64,000 nucleotides of DNA from Myxococcales bacterium (GTDB taxonomy: Bacteria; Myxococcota_A; UBA9160; UBA4427), in the NCBI GenBank assembly GCA_022563535.1, contig JADFNE010000002.1, forward strand, positions 1 through 64,000, read 5' to 3'. Below the pieces are notes generated by a model. The model was not told where the DNA came from. It saw nothing but the letters and a program-made list of their open reading frames with translations, and made no database searches. This document shows positions 28,700 to 37,014 of the stretch, piece by piece. Position 1 is the stretch's first letter. Every line of letters starts with the position of its first letter. The translations under genes were made by a program, and so were the position numbers.

Positions 28700-28999
28700 G
28701 GCCGGACCTTAGAATGCTGGGGGAACCCCGGCAAGAGTCCTCGGGGTTTTCTCAAACGGGGGGACCACCGCGCGTGCACACTCGTTGCAGATCTGGACTA
28801 CGAGCTGTCGGGATCGCCGAACCCGCCGCCGCCCGGGGTCTCGATCAAGAGTCGATCCCCCGGCTCGAGTGCGATTGAACACTTTGACGCGAGATCCTCT
28901 GGGCTTGCCCCGGCGCGGATGACTCGGTTGCGGCCACGCTTCCCAGGCGAGCCCCCCGCCATTCCGTACGGAGGATGAACTCTGCGCTCGGTCAACAGG
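28635..28999. repeat. Right copy of the direct repeat flanking the island
   Basis: This is the counterpart of 13553-13820. It includes most of tRNA-Lys, the upstream hairpin and the true 3' end of the hydantoinase gene, with the roughly 100 bp (28861-28960) that the left copy has lost. Identity is about 92% over the first 226 bp. Confidence 0.9.
28716..28732 (-). terminator. Conserved hairpin after hydantoinase (right copy)
   Basis: GCTGGGG-GAA-CCCCGGC forms the same 7-bp stem as 13634-13650, with a G-C pair replacing A-T at one position. It lies about 65 bp after the hydantoinase stop on the minus strand. Confidence 0.4.
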
Positions 29000-31900
29000 C
29001 TCGCGCGCACCGGCGCAGTAAACTCGTAACAGCGTTCGATTCCATCGCCACCGCGGTAGCGCCCCGCCCCACCCGACTCTTTTCGCAGCGCAAACCGGAC
29101 CAGGCGGACCGGGTAGCGATCTTCGAGAATCTCGGCGTCGGTAATGCGGGTGTTGGTCATGTGGGTGTGGACCGCGGAAGCTCCCGCAAAGCCCGGACCG
29201 GCACCCGCGCCGCCACCGATGGTTTCGTAGTAACCGAAGTGGCTGTCCCCGAACGTGACGTTGTTCATGGTGCCCTGACTCGCCGCCGCGATCCCGAGCG
29301 CACCCAGCAGGACATCGACCACGCGCTGAGAAGTCTCGACATTGCCCCCGACCACGGCCGAACCCTCAGGTGGATCCAGAATCGAGCCCTCGGGAATCAC
29401 GATCTCCACCGGGTCAAGACAGCCTCCGTTGAGCGGAATTCGCTCGGCGACGAGCGACCGCAAGACATAGATCACGGCGGCGTGCACCACGGCGCGGGGC
29501 GCATTGAGATTGCCGGGCACAGCCGCTCCCGTGCCAGCAAAGTCGATTCGCATCCGCTCGCCGCGCACTTCGAGACTGACCTCGATCGGCGTCCCGTCAT
29601 CCAAACGATCGGCAAAGCGATGCACGCCGTCGGGTAGCTTGCCGATCTCCCGCGCAACGCGGTCCGCGGCGGCGCGTTGCAACTGCGCCATGGTTTCAGC
29701 CACACCCCGGTAGCTCTGTTCGGCCACGAACTGCGCCAACAGATGCACCCCGGTTCGATTGGCCGCCACCATGGCCTCGAGGTCCGCCACGTTGTCGTCG
29801 GGTCGCCGTGCGGGATAGCGGGCCCCCGAGAGCGCAGCACGCAGGCGGGCTTCGTCGAAGACACCGCGCTTCACCAGGCGAAACGCACTGAGGACCACAC
29901 CCTCTTGCTCGAGGGTCTGCGAGTCTGGTGGCATCGAGCCGGGGGTGGTGCCGCCGATGTCCGCGTGGTGCCCGCGGCTCGCAACGTAGAAACACGGAGT
30001 GCTGAGCGAGGACTCCGCCATGAAGATCGGCGTGACGACGGTAATGTCCGGCAGGTGCGATCCGCCTTCGAACGGGTCGTTGGTGACGATCACATCGCCG
30101 TCGTCGAGATTGGGGAAGCGCTCGCGAACGGCGCGCACCGTCTCTCCCATCGCGCCGAGATGAACCGGGATATGGGGAGCGTTGGCCACCAGCCCGCCCT
30201 GCCCGTCGAAGACCGCGCACGAATAGTCGAGGCGATCCTTGATGTTGGTCGAGACCGCAGTATTGCGGAGCGATGCCCCCATTTGTTCGGCGATCGACAT
30301 GAAACGATTGCCGAAGACTTCGAGCCGCACCGGATCGACCACACTCCAATCGACCGTGGGCTCCCGCACCGGACGCGCCGCATCCCACAGCACCAGGACT
30401 CCGCCCGGGTCGACCCGCGCGCGAAAGTCCGCCTCGATGACGATCGTACCCGCGTCCTCGAGCACCAGGGCGGGGCCACTGATCTCGCAGCCGGGGGTGA
30501 GGGATTCGCGATCGTAGACGGGCGTCGCAACCCGGCCGAGACTCGGGAAGTACACCGACTCTTCGCGTCGAGGCTGGGGGGACGATGAAGTGGCGGCCCC
30601 GCTGATGTCCATGGCTGCGGATCTACTCTCGCTTGCGGCCCGACCGGACCGTTCACCACAGCGCACCCGGGCCGTCACCATTTCGATGCTGTGACCTTCG
30701 CGGATGTAGCCGAAGCGACGTTCGTGCTCTCCAGAAAACGCGGCGCGCCAGGCCCCGGCATCAGCTTGATCGGAGTCTCCGTTCGGATGTGGTTCGCGAA
30801 TCGAGAGTGGAACGTCGGTCCCCTCGTAGCGCAGATCGAGCCAGCGTTCGCTGTGAAAGCCAGCGGAGTCGACACCCTCGGCAACCAGCGCCGCGCGCCC
30901 AGAAGCTTCGAGCGCAGCGAAGATGTCCAGCAGTTTGGATGCGAACCCTTCGCCATCCGGCGGCAGGGGCTCGCGGCCCACGTCGCGCTGGCCGTCCCAA
31001 CTCGGCTCACACAAACCGATGCCATAGGCGGAGAGCAGACCTGCCAGGGGATGAAGAATCACTCGAGGGATCCCCAACAGGCGCGCAATCCCACAGACGT
31101 GCTGGCCGGCGGCGCCGCCAAAACCGATCAGCGCGTGGTCGCGCGGGTCGACTCCCCGAGCCACTGAGACCTGGGCGATGGCCTCGGCCATGTTGGCGTT
31201 GGCGATCTCGACATAGCCCGCCGCAATCTCGTCTGGTGTGCGGCAAGTTCCGGCCTTCTCGAACATCTCGCGCTGGCGCTCCAGCGCCTCGACCACCGGC
31301 GGCCGCTCGAGCGCAAAAGGAAAACGATCGGGCTGCACCCGGCCGAGGGCAAAGTTGATGTCGGTGAGCGCGAGTTCGCTGGCCACCGCATCCCCCCGAT
31401 CATCACGGCGCCCGTAACACAGGGGACCCGGCCAAGCGCCCGCGCTTTCGGGGCCGACGCTGAGACTCAGCCCGTCAAAGCGACACAGTGACCCCCCACC
31501 TGCGGCCACGGTGTGGATGCGCATCATCGGCGCCTTCACGCGGATTCCGCCCACTTCGCTTTCGAAAGCCCGATCGACCTCCCCGTCTTCGATCAGGGAG
31601 ACGTCGGTCGAAGTCCCGCCCATATCGAACGCAATCGCGTGGGACCAACCCGCGTTCATCGCAACCACCGAGGCCGCAACGGCACCACCGGCCGGTCCGC
31701 TGAGTAGCGCGTTGGGGCCGCGGAAACGGGCGGCGTCGGTGAGACCGCCCGACGATTGCATGAAGCGCAAGCGAGATCCCGGCAACGCACTGCAGAGCGC
31801 ATCGACGTGGCGGCGCAACAGCGGGGTCAGGTAGGCGTCCGCGACCGTGGTCTCTCCCCGTGCGAGCAGACCGAGTTCGCGAGCAATTTCGTGGGACGTC

Positions 31901-32463
31901 ACGACGTAATCGAAACCCGCGGCGGTGGCCAATTCGTGCAGCTTCCGTTCGAGGTCGGGATACGCGTAGGCGTGAATCATGACGATGGCCGCCGAGGTCA
32001 TCCCCCCTGCCCTCGCACGTTCGAGGGTGCGCAGGGTTTCCGCGGGATCGAATGCTTCCAGCTCCTCGCCCGCTCGGCTGACGCGACCCGCGACTTCAAC
32101 CTGCTCCGCGTGCAGAGGGTCGGGCCGTTGTATGTTCAGGTCGAACAGATGCGGTCGCTCCTGGGTCCCGATGCGAATCACATCACCGAGGCCCCGGTTT
32201 GCGATCAACAGGGTTGGCGCCCCACGGCGCTCGAGCAGCGCGTTGGTCGCGACCGTCGATCCGAGCTTGACCCGACAAGCGGGCAACGCATCCCCGGGCG
32301 CGATCACTCCCTGGGCTTCGAGGATGTGGCGGATCGCTTCGACCGGTGCCTGGTCGCTCGAGAGAAGTTTGGTGGGATGTAATTTGCCGTCGGGGGCGCG
32401 ACCGATGCAGTCTGTAAACGTGCCCCCGCGATCGATCCAGAACTCCCAACCCGAATCGCTCAC
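28798..32463 (-). CDS. Fused hydantoinase/oxoprolinase (HyuA-HyuB type)
   Basis: The 1221-residue protein joins an ATP-dependent HyuA half and a HyuB half, as in 5-oxoprolinase. The HyuA half starts with a Hydant_A_N domain (FWIDRGGTFTDC at residues 8-19) and has the ATPase motif AFDMGGTSTDVSL near 290; the HyuB half (from about 697, DPVRLEVFGNRFMSIAEQMG) ends PGGGGFGDPDSS. These enzymes hydrolyse cyclic amides such as 5-oxoproline or hydantoins with ATP; the substrate here is unknown. The start is a GTG overlapping the murJ stop (GTGA), so translation is probably coupled. A longer upstream frame overlaps murJ and is not used. A remnant of its 3' end lies at 13716. Confidence 0.92.
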   Translation of the reverse strand: MSDSGWEFWIDRGGTFTDCIGRAPDGKLHPTKLLSSDQAPVEAIRHILEAQGVIAPGDALPACRVKLGSTVATNALLERRGAPTLLIANRGLGDVIRIGTQERPHLFDLNIQRPDPLHAEQVEVAGRVSRAGEELEAFDPAETLRTLERARAGGMTSAAIVMIHAYAYPDLERKLHELATAAGFDYVVTSHEIARELGLLARGETTVADAYLTPLLRRHVDALCSALPGSRLRFMQSSGGLTDAARFRGPNALLSGPAGGAVAASVVAMNAGWSHAIAFDMGGTSTDVSLIEDGEVDRAFESEVGGIRVKAPMMRIHTVAAGGGSLCRFDGLSLSVGPESAGAWPGPLCYGRRDDRGDAVASELALTDINFALGRVQPDRFPFALERPPVVEALERQREMFEKAGTCRTPDEIAAGYVEIANANMAEAIAQVSVARGVDPRDHALIGFGGAAGQHVCGIARLLGIPRVILHPLAGLLSAYGIGLCEPSWDGQRDVGREPLPPDGEGFASKLLDIFAALEASGRAALVAEGVDSAGFHSERWLDLRYEGTDVPLSIREPHPNGDSDQADAGAWRAAFSGEHERRFGYIREGHSIEMVTARVRCGERSGRAASESRSAAMDISGAATSSSPQPRREESVYFPSLGRVATPVYDRESLTPGCEISGPALVLEDAGTIVIEADFRARVDPGGVLVLWDAARPVREPTVDWSVVDPVRLEVFGNRFMSIAEQMGASLRNTAVSTNIKDRLDYSCAVFDGQGGLVANAPHIPVHLGAMGETVRAVRERFPNLDDGDVIVTNDPFEGGSHLPDITVVTPIFMAESSLSTPCFYVASRGHHADIGGTTPGSMPPDSQTLEQEGVVLSAFRLVKRGVFDEARLRAALSGARYPARRPDDNVADLEAMVAANRTGVHLLAQFVAEQSYRGVAETMAQLQRAAADRVAREIGKLPDGVHRFADRLDDGTPIEVSLEVRGERMRIDFAGTGAAVPGNLNAPRAVVHAAVIYVLRSLVAERIPLNGGCLDPVEIVIPEGSILDPPEGSAVVGGNVETSQRVVDVLLGALGIAAASQGTMNNVTFGDSHFGYYETIGGGAGAGPGFAGASAVHTHMTNTRITDAEILEDRYPVRLVRFALRKESGGAGRYRGGDGIERCYEFTAPVRASLLTERRVHPPYGMAGGSPGKRGRNRVIRAGASPEDLASKCSIALEPGDRLLIETPGGGGFGDPDSS

Positions 32464-34064
32464 GAGCTCGGTTCTCGACCGCGACCTCTGCGTGCCAGGC
32501 GGTACAGGATGACTTGGTTGACTGCAGATTCGCCGAACAACTTTCCCAGCAGCAACGCCGTCCCGGCGTACACCGCGCCTCCGATTCCGAGTTGTCCCCA
32601 CGCGCCCAGCGAGACTGGCACCTGTTCTGCGGCCAGGCCGCCGGCGACAGCAGCGACCAGCGCAACACTCAGTGAGCGCAGTACCGCTACGGCCAGTTTG
32701 GAAAGATCTGGGGCTCCAAAGCGCATCCGGGCCCAGACGAGAGTCACCAGCGCGTTGATCGAGATGGCCGCGGTCCCGGCCCAGGCCAGACCCGCTGCGC
32801 CCAGGCGCTGCCCGAGGGTGAAGTAGAGGGGCAGTGCGAGCAGGGCGACGCCTGTCCCCAGCAGCATCGGCCGCCACATTTCTTCCCGGGCATAGAAGGC
32901 CCGGACCCCGATCTGCTGGGCGACCCAACCCGGCACGGCCAGGCTCAAGATCGCGAGCAGAGCCCCGACCGGAAGCGTCGCCTCCTGGGTGAAGCGGCCG
33001 TATTGGTAGACGACCTGGACCAACGGCTGCGCGAAAACATGAAACCCGCCGGCGGCCAGGGCCGCGAGTCCGAGGCTGTTTGCGAGGGTGCGTTGAAGCG
33101 TGTCGTTGAGTTCATCTTCGCGGTGGTCGGCGTAGAATTTCGCGAGCAACGGCAGGGCCGCCGCGGCCACCGCCTGCCCGACCACGGCCACCGGAGCCAT
33201 CATCAGCTTCCGCGCAAACCCGAGTTGGGCCACCGTTCCCATTGCCAACTGGGCACCGAAAAACTTCTCGTACCATTCGTCCACCGTGATCAGCGACACC
33301 CCGAGCATCAGCGGAAGTGCCAGGGACAGGTAGCTCTTGAAGTGGTCGGAAAACGGAGCGAAGCGGATGCGAAGCGGCTGCACCCGAATGATCTCGACCA
33401 TGGGGATCAACCAGTTTCCGACAAAGGCTCCAACCAGGACTCCCCAGGCAAATCCTTCGACGCTGCCCGTGAGCAAGCCGCCCGCGATGGTGGCTCCGTT
33501 GTAGACAACGGGCGCGAGGGCCTGGGCGCCGAAGCGTCCGTGAGCCATCAGCACCGCGCGCAGCAACCCGCCGGTGAGAAAGAAAATCTGCGCGGGCAAC
33601 ACGATACGCGTGAGCTTTACCGTGAGTTCCTGCGTCTCGGGACCGTACTTGGGAAAGGCAAACGCGATGAGATCCGGCGCCGCAATCCACAAGAGCACGG
33701 TGGCGGCGACGGTCACCACACCGAGTGTGCCGAGGACGTTGGCCAGCAACGCCTCCCCGGCCTCGGCGCCGTCGCGTCTGCGCACTCGGTTGTAGAGCGG
33801 AATGAAGGCGATCGCGAGAGCGCCGCCAGCGAGTAGATAATTGAGAAGATCTGGAATTAGAAACGCGGTGTAGAAGGCGTCGGTGTCGCTCCCAACGCCC
33901 ACTTGATAGGCGAGCGCGACTTCGCGCAGGTATCCGATGACCCGCGACAGCATGACGCTCGCGGCCAACAGCAGCGCCGCCGCACCCAGGCCGGAAGCAC
34001 TCGCTTCTCCGAGGCCGCGTCCGCCACTACTCTGTTCTTTGTCCCGCCCCAGGTCGTTCACCAC
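32460..34064 (-). CDS. murJ: MurJ/MviN-type lipid II flippase
   Basis: The 534-residue protein has about 14 predicted membrane helices and begins, after a 27-residue Gly/Ser-rich leader, with the MurJ signature MLSRVIGYLREVALAYQVG and DAFYTAFLIPDLLNYLLAGG. Internal motifs GALLAILSLAVPGWVAQQIG and AFYAREEMWRP also fit. MurJ moves lipid II across the inner membrane for peptidoglycan synthesis. The start is one of two tandem GTG codons with GGAGGGGG upstream. The stop overlaps the hydantoinase start by four bases. The pairing with a hydantoinase is unusual and probably reflects shared transcription rather than function. Confidence 0.95.
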   Translation of the reverse strand: MVNDLGRDKEQSSGGRGLGEASASGLGAAALLLAASVMLSRVIGYLREVALAYQVGVGSDTDAFYTAFLIPDLLNYLLAGGALAIAFIPLYNRVRRRDGAEAGEALLANVLGTLGVVTVAATVLLWIAAPDLIAFAFPKYGPETQELTVKLTRIVLPAQIFFLTGGLLRAVLMAHGRFGAQALAPVVYNGATIAGGLLTGSVEGFAWGVLVGAFVGNWLIPMVEIIRVQPLRIRFAPFSDHFKSYLSLALPLMLGVSLITVDEWYEKFFGAQLAMGTVAQLGFARKLMMAPVAVVGQAVAAAALPLLAKFYADHREDELNDTLQRTLANSLGLAALAAGGFHVFAQPLVQVVYQYGRFTQEATLPVGALLAILSLAVPGWVAQQIGVRAFYAREEMWRPMLLGTGVALLALPLYFTLGQRLGAAGLAWAGTAAISINALVTLVWARMRFGAPDLSKLAVAVLRSLSVALVAAVAGGLAAEQVPVSLGAWGQLGIGGAVYAGTALLLGKLFGESAVNQVILYRLARRGRGREPSS

Positions 34065-34119
34065 CCGATCCCCCTCCCCGAGTATGTGAGACCTTGGCGC
34101 ACAAATCCCCGCACGTCAG

Positions 34120-34662
34120 TCAGGGATTGGGCTCGCGCCAGATCTCCCCGTTCCAGGTTTCGACCACGTAGTCGTCGCCGTCCCGGCCGAGGCTGGTCTG
34201 GTGAGTGATGGGGACTTTTCCGTGCGGGGTGTCGAGCACGTATTGCGGAATGGCAAAGCCGCTGGTGCGGCCGCGGAGCTGTCGAAAGAGCTCGATACCG
34301 TCTTCGATACGGACTCTAAAATGCGCAGTGCCAGCAAGCAGTTGCGCCTGATAGCAATAATAGGGTCGAACTCTCATGGCGACCAACGCTCGATTCAATT
34401 GCTTCATTGTTTCCACGTCGTCGTTGATGCCCTTGAGCAACACGCTCTGGTTGCCCACCGGGATTCCGGCGTCGGCCAGTTTTTCGCACGCGGCAATCGA
34501 AGCCGGGGTGATCTCGCGCGGATGGTTGAAGTGCGTGTTCAGCCAGATCGGATGGTGACGCTTCAACATCGCGCACAACTCGTCCGTTACACGGTAAGGC
34601 AAGGTCACGGGTAGCCGCGTGCCCAGCCGGATGATCTCGACGTGGGGGATCTCGCGCAGGCG
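34120..34662 (-). pseudogene. KamA-family aminomutase, C-terminal fragment
   Basis: Reading RLREIPHVEIIRLGTRLPV, then LNTHFNHPREITPASIAACE, DAGIPVGNQSVLLKGINDD and RVRPYYCYQAQLLAGTAHFR, this is the C-terminal part of a lysine 2,3-aminomutase/EpmB-type radical SAM enzyme, including the probable PLP lysine in DTPHGKVPI. The N-terminal half with the CxxxCxxC iron-sulfur motif is missing. Upstream of Arg15 the frame no longer matches KamA but is out-of-phase sequence of an ATP-grasp fragment, so a deletion joined two genes. It cannot be an active aminomutase. Confidence 0.88.
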
Positions 34663-34663
34663 T

Positions 34664-34816
34664 ATCGAGCCGAACCAGCTCGTGCCCCAGTTGCCGAATC
34701 GCAACTTCGATCGCCGTCACGGTGCTCTCGGGTTCGTACTCGGCCGCGTAGTCGTCGGGTTCTCCGGGTTGCCGGGGATAGGCATCAAAGCCTTCGAATA
34801 CGATTCCAATTTTTAG
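34664..34816 (-). pseudogene. D-Ala-D-Ala-ligase-like ATP-grasp, N-terminal fragment
   Basis: One frame gives LKIGIVFEGFDAYPRQPGEP and, further on, EYEPESTVTAIEVAIRQLGH followed by ELVRLD. That resembles the first 50 residues of D-alanine-D-alanine-ligase-like ATP-grasp proteins (MKIGLTYDL, then TIDAIEAALRALGHEVVR). It is then cut and joined, out of frame, to the KamA fragment. Neither start codon nor ATP-binding region remains. Confidence 0.6.
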
Positions 34817-35084
34817 CCTGCGACGAATAGTAGAAGGAGAGGTACGTGGCGGTCGCGACCAACGTGTACACAATCGTGTAGCGGGCGACGATTCGCTCAT
34901 CTTGCCAGAAACCCGACAGCACCAGGGGAAGCAGGGCAACACTCACGGCGAGCATGCCGCTTTCCGTGAAGAAATGTACCAACAGGTTTTGGAAGTCGGT
35001 CAACTTCTTTCCAAGAGTCACTCTCAGCGAAGCGACAATGGCAGAGAAGGCGACGAAGGCGATGGTTACCTCGGCCAGGATCGT
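34785..35084 (-). pseudogene. Membrane protein fragment (second copy of a repeated family)
   Basis: From about 35084 the frame reads TILAEVTIAFVAFSAIVASL, then FFTESGMLAVSVALLPLVLS and ARYTIVYTLVATATYLSFYY. These are three hydrophobic segments of a small membrane protein whose N-terminal motif (LAE-hydrophobic-AFSAIV) is the same as in the neighbouring fragment at 35122-35316. No start codon fits at its upstream edge, which abuts a C9 run (G9 on this strand), and its end is fused to the ATP-grasp fragment. No function is known to me. Confidence 0.5.
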
Positions 35085-35121
35085 CAGTGGGCGAGTTCGC
35101 GCTCCAATTCTCCCCCCCCCT

Positions 35122-35316
35122 CTACTCTTTGGACGGCATGAAGGTCGAAGGCGCAGCTACGACGAGGTTCGCCTCGAGCATGGCCTGGAGCCGTAGAGCA
35201 TCGACTCGAACCTTGGACATGCCTGAGCGAGAGCCCAGAACACCGACGATCGCCGAGAAGCCGGCCAGTGCGACACTAATCTCTGCGAGCAAGAAGAGTA
35301 AGTCCGTCTCGATCAA
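35122..35316 (-). pseudogene. Membrane protein N-terminal fragment
   Basis: The 64-residue frame begins MIETDLLFLLAEISVALAGF followed by SAIVGVLG, then an amphipathic part DALRLQAMLEANLVVAA, where the family would normally continue into a second membrane segment. Instead it ends after PSTFMPSKE, just before a run of nine C. It is related to the fragment immediately downstream (34785-35084). It may be one gene broken by rearrangement or two paralogues. Confidence 0.5.
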
Positions 35317-35336
35317 CGATTTATGCCCTCAGCCAA

Positions 35337-35771
35337 CTATGGGTGATTCGAGTATCCCTCAGTTTCGTCTCCGACTGAATTGCCATAAGAGTCGAGCTCG
35401 ATGACATTGCGATCGGGGTCCCGAATGAAGATCGCCGACATCTCACCAAACGAGAAAGACCCCGTGATTTCTATACCCTGCGCTGCGGCAAAGTCGCGGG
35501 CTTTTGAAAGCGAAGAGACGGTAAGCGCAATATGCGTGTAGCCCGGGTGCTTCTCGCTGATATCCATGAGAACATTCGAATCCCCAGCCGAGGTTGCGGG
35601 ACCCAACAGGTTCAAAACGACTCCACTGGGGTGCCGCATGATGATGGGATGCCCTTCAGCAAAACCTGCATCGGCAATTTGTACGAAGCCGAGAGACTCG
35701 TAGAACGAGACGGACCGCGATTTGTCCCTGACCCGGATTCCGATGTGGTTGACACCCTCGATATCAAGCAC
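35337..35771 (-). CDS. VOC/glyoxalase superfamily protein
   Basis: The 144-residue protein has two beta-alpha-beta-beta-beta units of the vicinal oxygen chelate fold: GVNHIGIRVRDKSRSVSFYE with a metal-ligand-like His9, then HPGYTHIALTVSSLSKARDF and a final strand FIRDPDRNVIELD with a ligand-like Glu. This is the pattern of glyoxalase I and dioxygenase-like enzymes; the reaction cannot be assigned. I chose GTG at 35771 because GGGGAG lies seven bases upstream; a TTG ten codons earlier is possible. Confidence 0.85.
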   Translation of the reverse strand: MLDIEGVNHIGIRVRDKSRSVSFYESLGFVQIADAGFAEGHPIIMRHPSGVVLNLLGPATSAGDSNVLMDISEKHPGYTHIALTVSSLSKARDFAAAQGIEITGSFSFGEMSAIFIRDPDRNVIELDSYGNSVGDETEGYSNHP

Positions 35772-35830
35772 TTCGATTCTCCCCGCTGCCACGTCGCCCA
35801 ACGGATGCCGCTTCGATCGCTGGCAGCTGG

Positions 35831-36292
35831 TTAGCCGTCGTCACTGAAATCGTCGATCCATGCCACGAAGCCGGGGTCGTAGTCAGAAGAATTGTCCTGC
35901 CACCATATGGCGAAGCCCGATATCTTGAGCCGCCGACCCACGATCAGCTCGATCACGTCCAGGTCGTGGTCCACTCGATGATCGACCACGAGAGACCGGG
36001 CACTCTCCATGTTGTCAAAGAACGACTGCACGTAGGCTCCATAACGCAGCGTTTCGCTTTCGGACAAGCTGGTGTAGGACGCGTTTCCCTTTACGACGAT
36101 ATCGGCCAGGTCACTTGAAGTCGCGATCATTTCGCTCCAGTGATTCCACTGCGCCGTGGAATCCCGTAGAGCAGTCATCGCCAGGGATCTCGAATTCTGG
36201 CGAATATCTCGCGCGACGTACATGAGGGTAAGAACCACGGCAAGCGCGCCAACGAATTCTCCGACCGCTCCGATTGCTTCCCAATTCACCAT
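35831..36292 (-). CDS. Conserved hypothetical membrane-anchored protein
   Basis: The 153-residue protein begins MVNWEAIGAVGEFVGALAVV with one transmembrane helix (about 10-28), then a helical cytoplasmic part with RDIRQNSRSLAMTALRDSTA and a C-terminal end rich in Trp and Asp (WWQDNSSDYDPGFVAWID). Proteins with this layout are common as uncharacterised small membrane proteins. I can give no function. It stands alone, with short gaps on both sides. Confidence 0.7.
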   Translation of the reverse strand: MVNWEAIGAVGEFVGALAVVLTLMYVARDIRQNSRSLAMTALRDSTAQWNHWSEMIATSSDLADIVVKGNASYTSLSESETLRYGAYVQSFFDNMESARSLVVDHRVDHDLDVIELIVGRRLKISGFAIWWQDNSSDYDPGFVAWIDDFSDDG

Positions 36293-36396
36293 AATCTCAC
36301 CTTAGCCGCCAACGCGGCCGCGCCTGAAAAAGCTGATGCCAGACGGTACAGGTGCCGGGAGTGGATGCAAGACGCGCCCTGCTCGATTGCTCCAGT

Positions 36397-36870
36397 CTAT
36401 TGTTTCGATGAGAAGGCCAGCGTAAAACGCTCACAAACAACCGGCATGGTTAAACTCGGCTGCTTGCCCAGACGCGCGCACTCCCTTGAAAAGTACAGCC
36501 AGTGCACTTCTCGCCAGTAGCGAAGCGACCCATCCCCTTCGCCTTCAGCAGCGGCAAAGGCCTCACCCACTTCCTCGTAAGGCGCAATATCCACCTGGAT
36601 CGTTTCAATGACGCATAGCGGTTCTTGCTGCCAGTTCGTGACCACGCTGAGGGCGCCGACTTGCGGGACAGGTTGATTTTTCGCTTCGTTGAGCCAAAGC
36701 AGACTGGCCGTCGCTCGTTTCGTGCCCTGTAAAACCAAGTCACCCAGCTCGTTTGCATCCGCCTCATTGTCGTCGAAGTGAAACGCTTCATAAAATCGCG
36801 CTGAAACATCCCGGCCCACGGCAGCTTCGAACTGTTTCCAGAATGCTTGAACGTGACTTGGGATGTTCAT
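36397..36870 (-). CDS. ASCH domain protein
   Basis: The 157-residue protein fits the ASCH (PUA-like) family. It has an N-terminal helix FWKQFEAAVG, the conserved ELGDLVLQGTKRATASLLWL with the Gly-Thr-Lys signature, a beta-barrel strand GALSVVTNWQQEPLCVIETI, and a C-terminal EGDGSLRYWREVHWLYF. ASCH proteins bind RNA or nucleotides, and some hydrolyse N4-acylated cytidines. No partner gene is obvious. Confidence 0.85.
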   Translation of the reverse strand: MNIPSHVQAFWKQFEAAVGRDVSARFYEAFHFDDNEADANELGDLVLQGTKRATASLLWLNEAKNQPVPQVGALSVVTNWQQEPLCVIETIQVDIAPYEEVGEAFAAAEGEGDGSLRYWREVHWLYFSRECARLGKQPSLTMPVVCERFTLAFSSKQ

Positions 36871-37014
36871 CGTCTTCTCTGCTGACTAGTCGGTCGGCCC
36901 TCGCACGCTAGCACCCTCCAATCAACTGGAAGGATCCAATGAATACGGAGCACATTCGGCCTTTCAGGGCCAGAGGGGCTTCAGGACGTCCAAGAGGTTC
37001 GCAAAATCGTCCGT

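Noticed and set aside
28798-32928. Longer hydantoinase reading frame starting at 32928
   Set aside because: The extra 155 residues overlap murJ in another phase and are not family-like; the GTG at 32463 coupled to the murJ stop gives the canonical start.
34316-34942. Full 208-codon frame carrying the ATP-grasp-like segment
   Set aside because: Only about 50 codons (34664-34816) resemble a family; the parts before and after are out-of-phase translations of neighbouring fragments.
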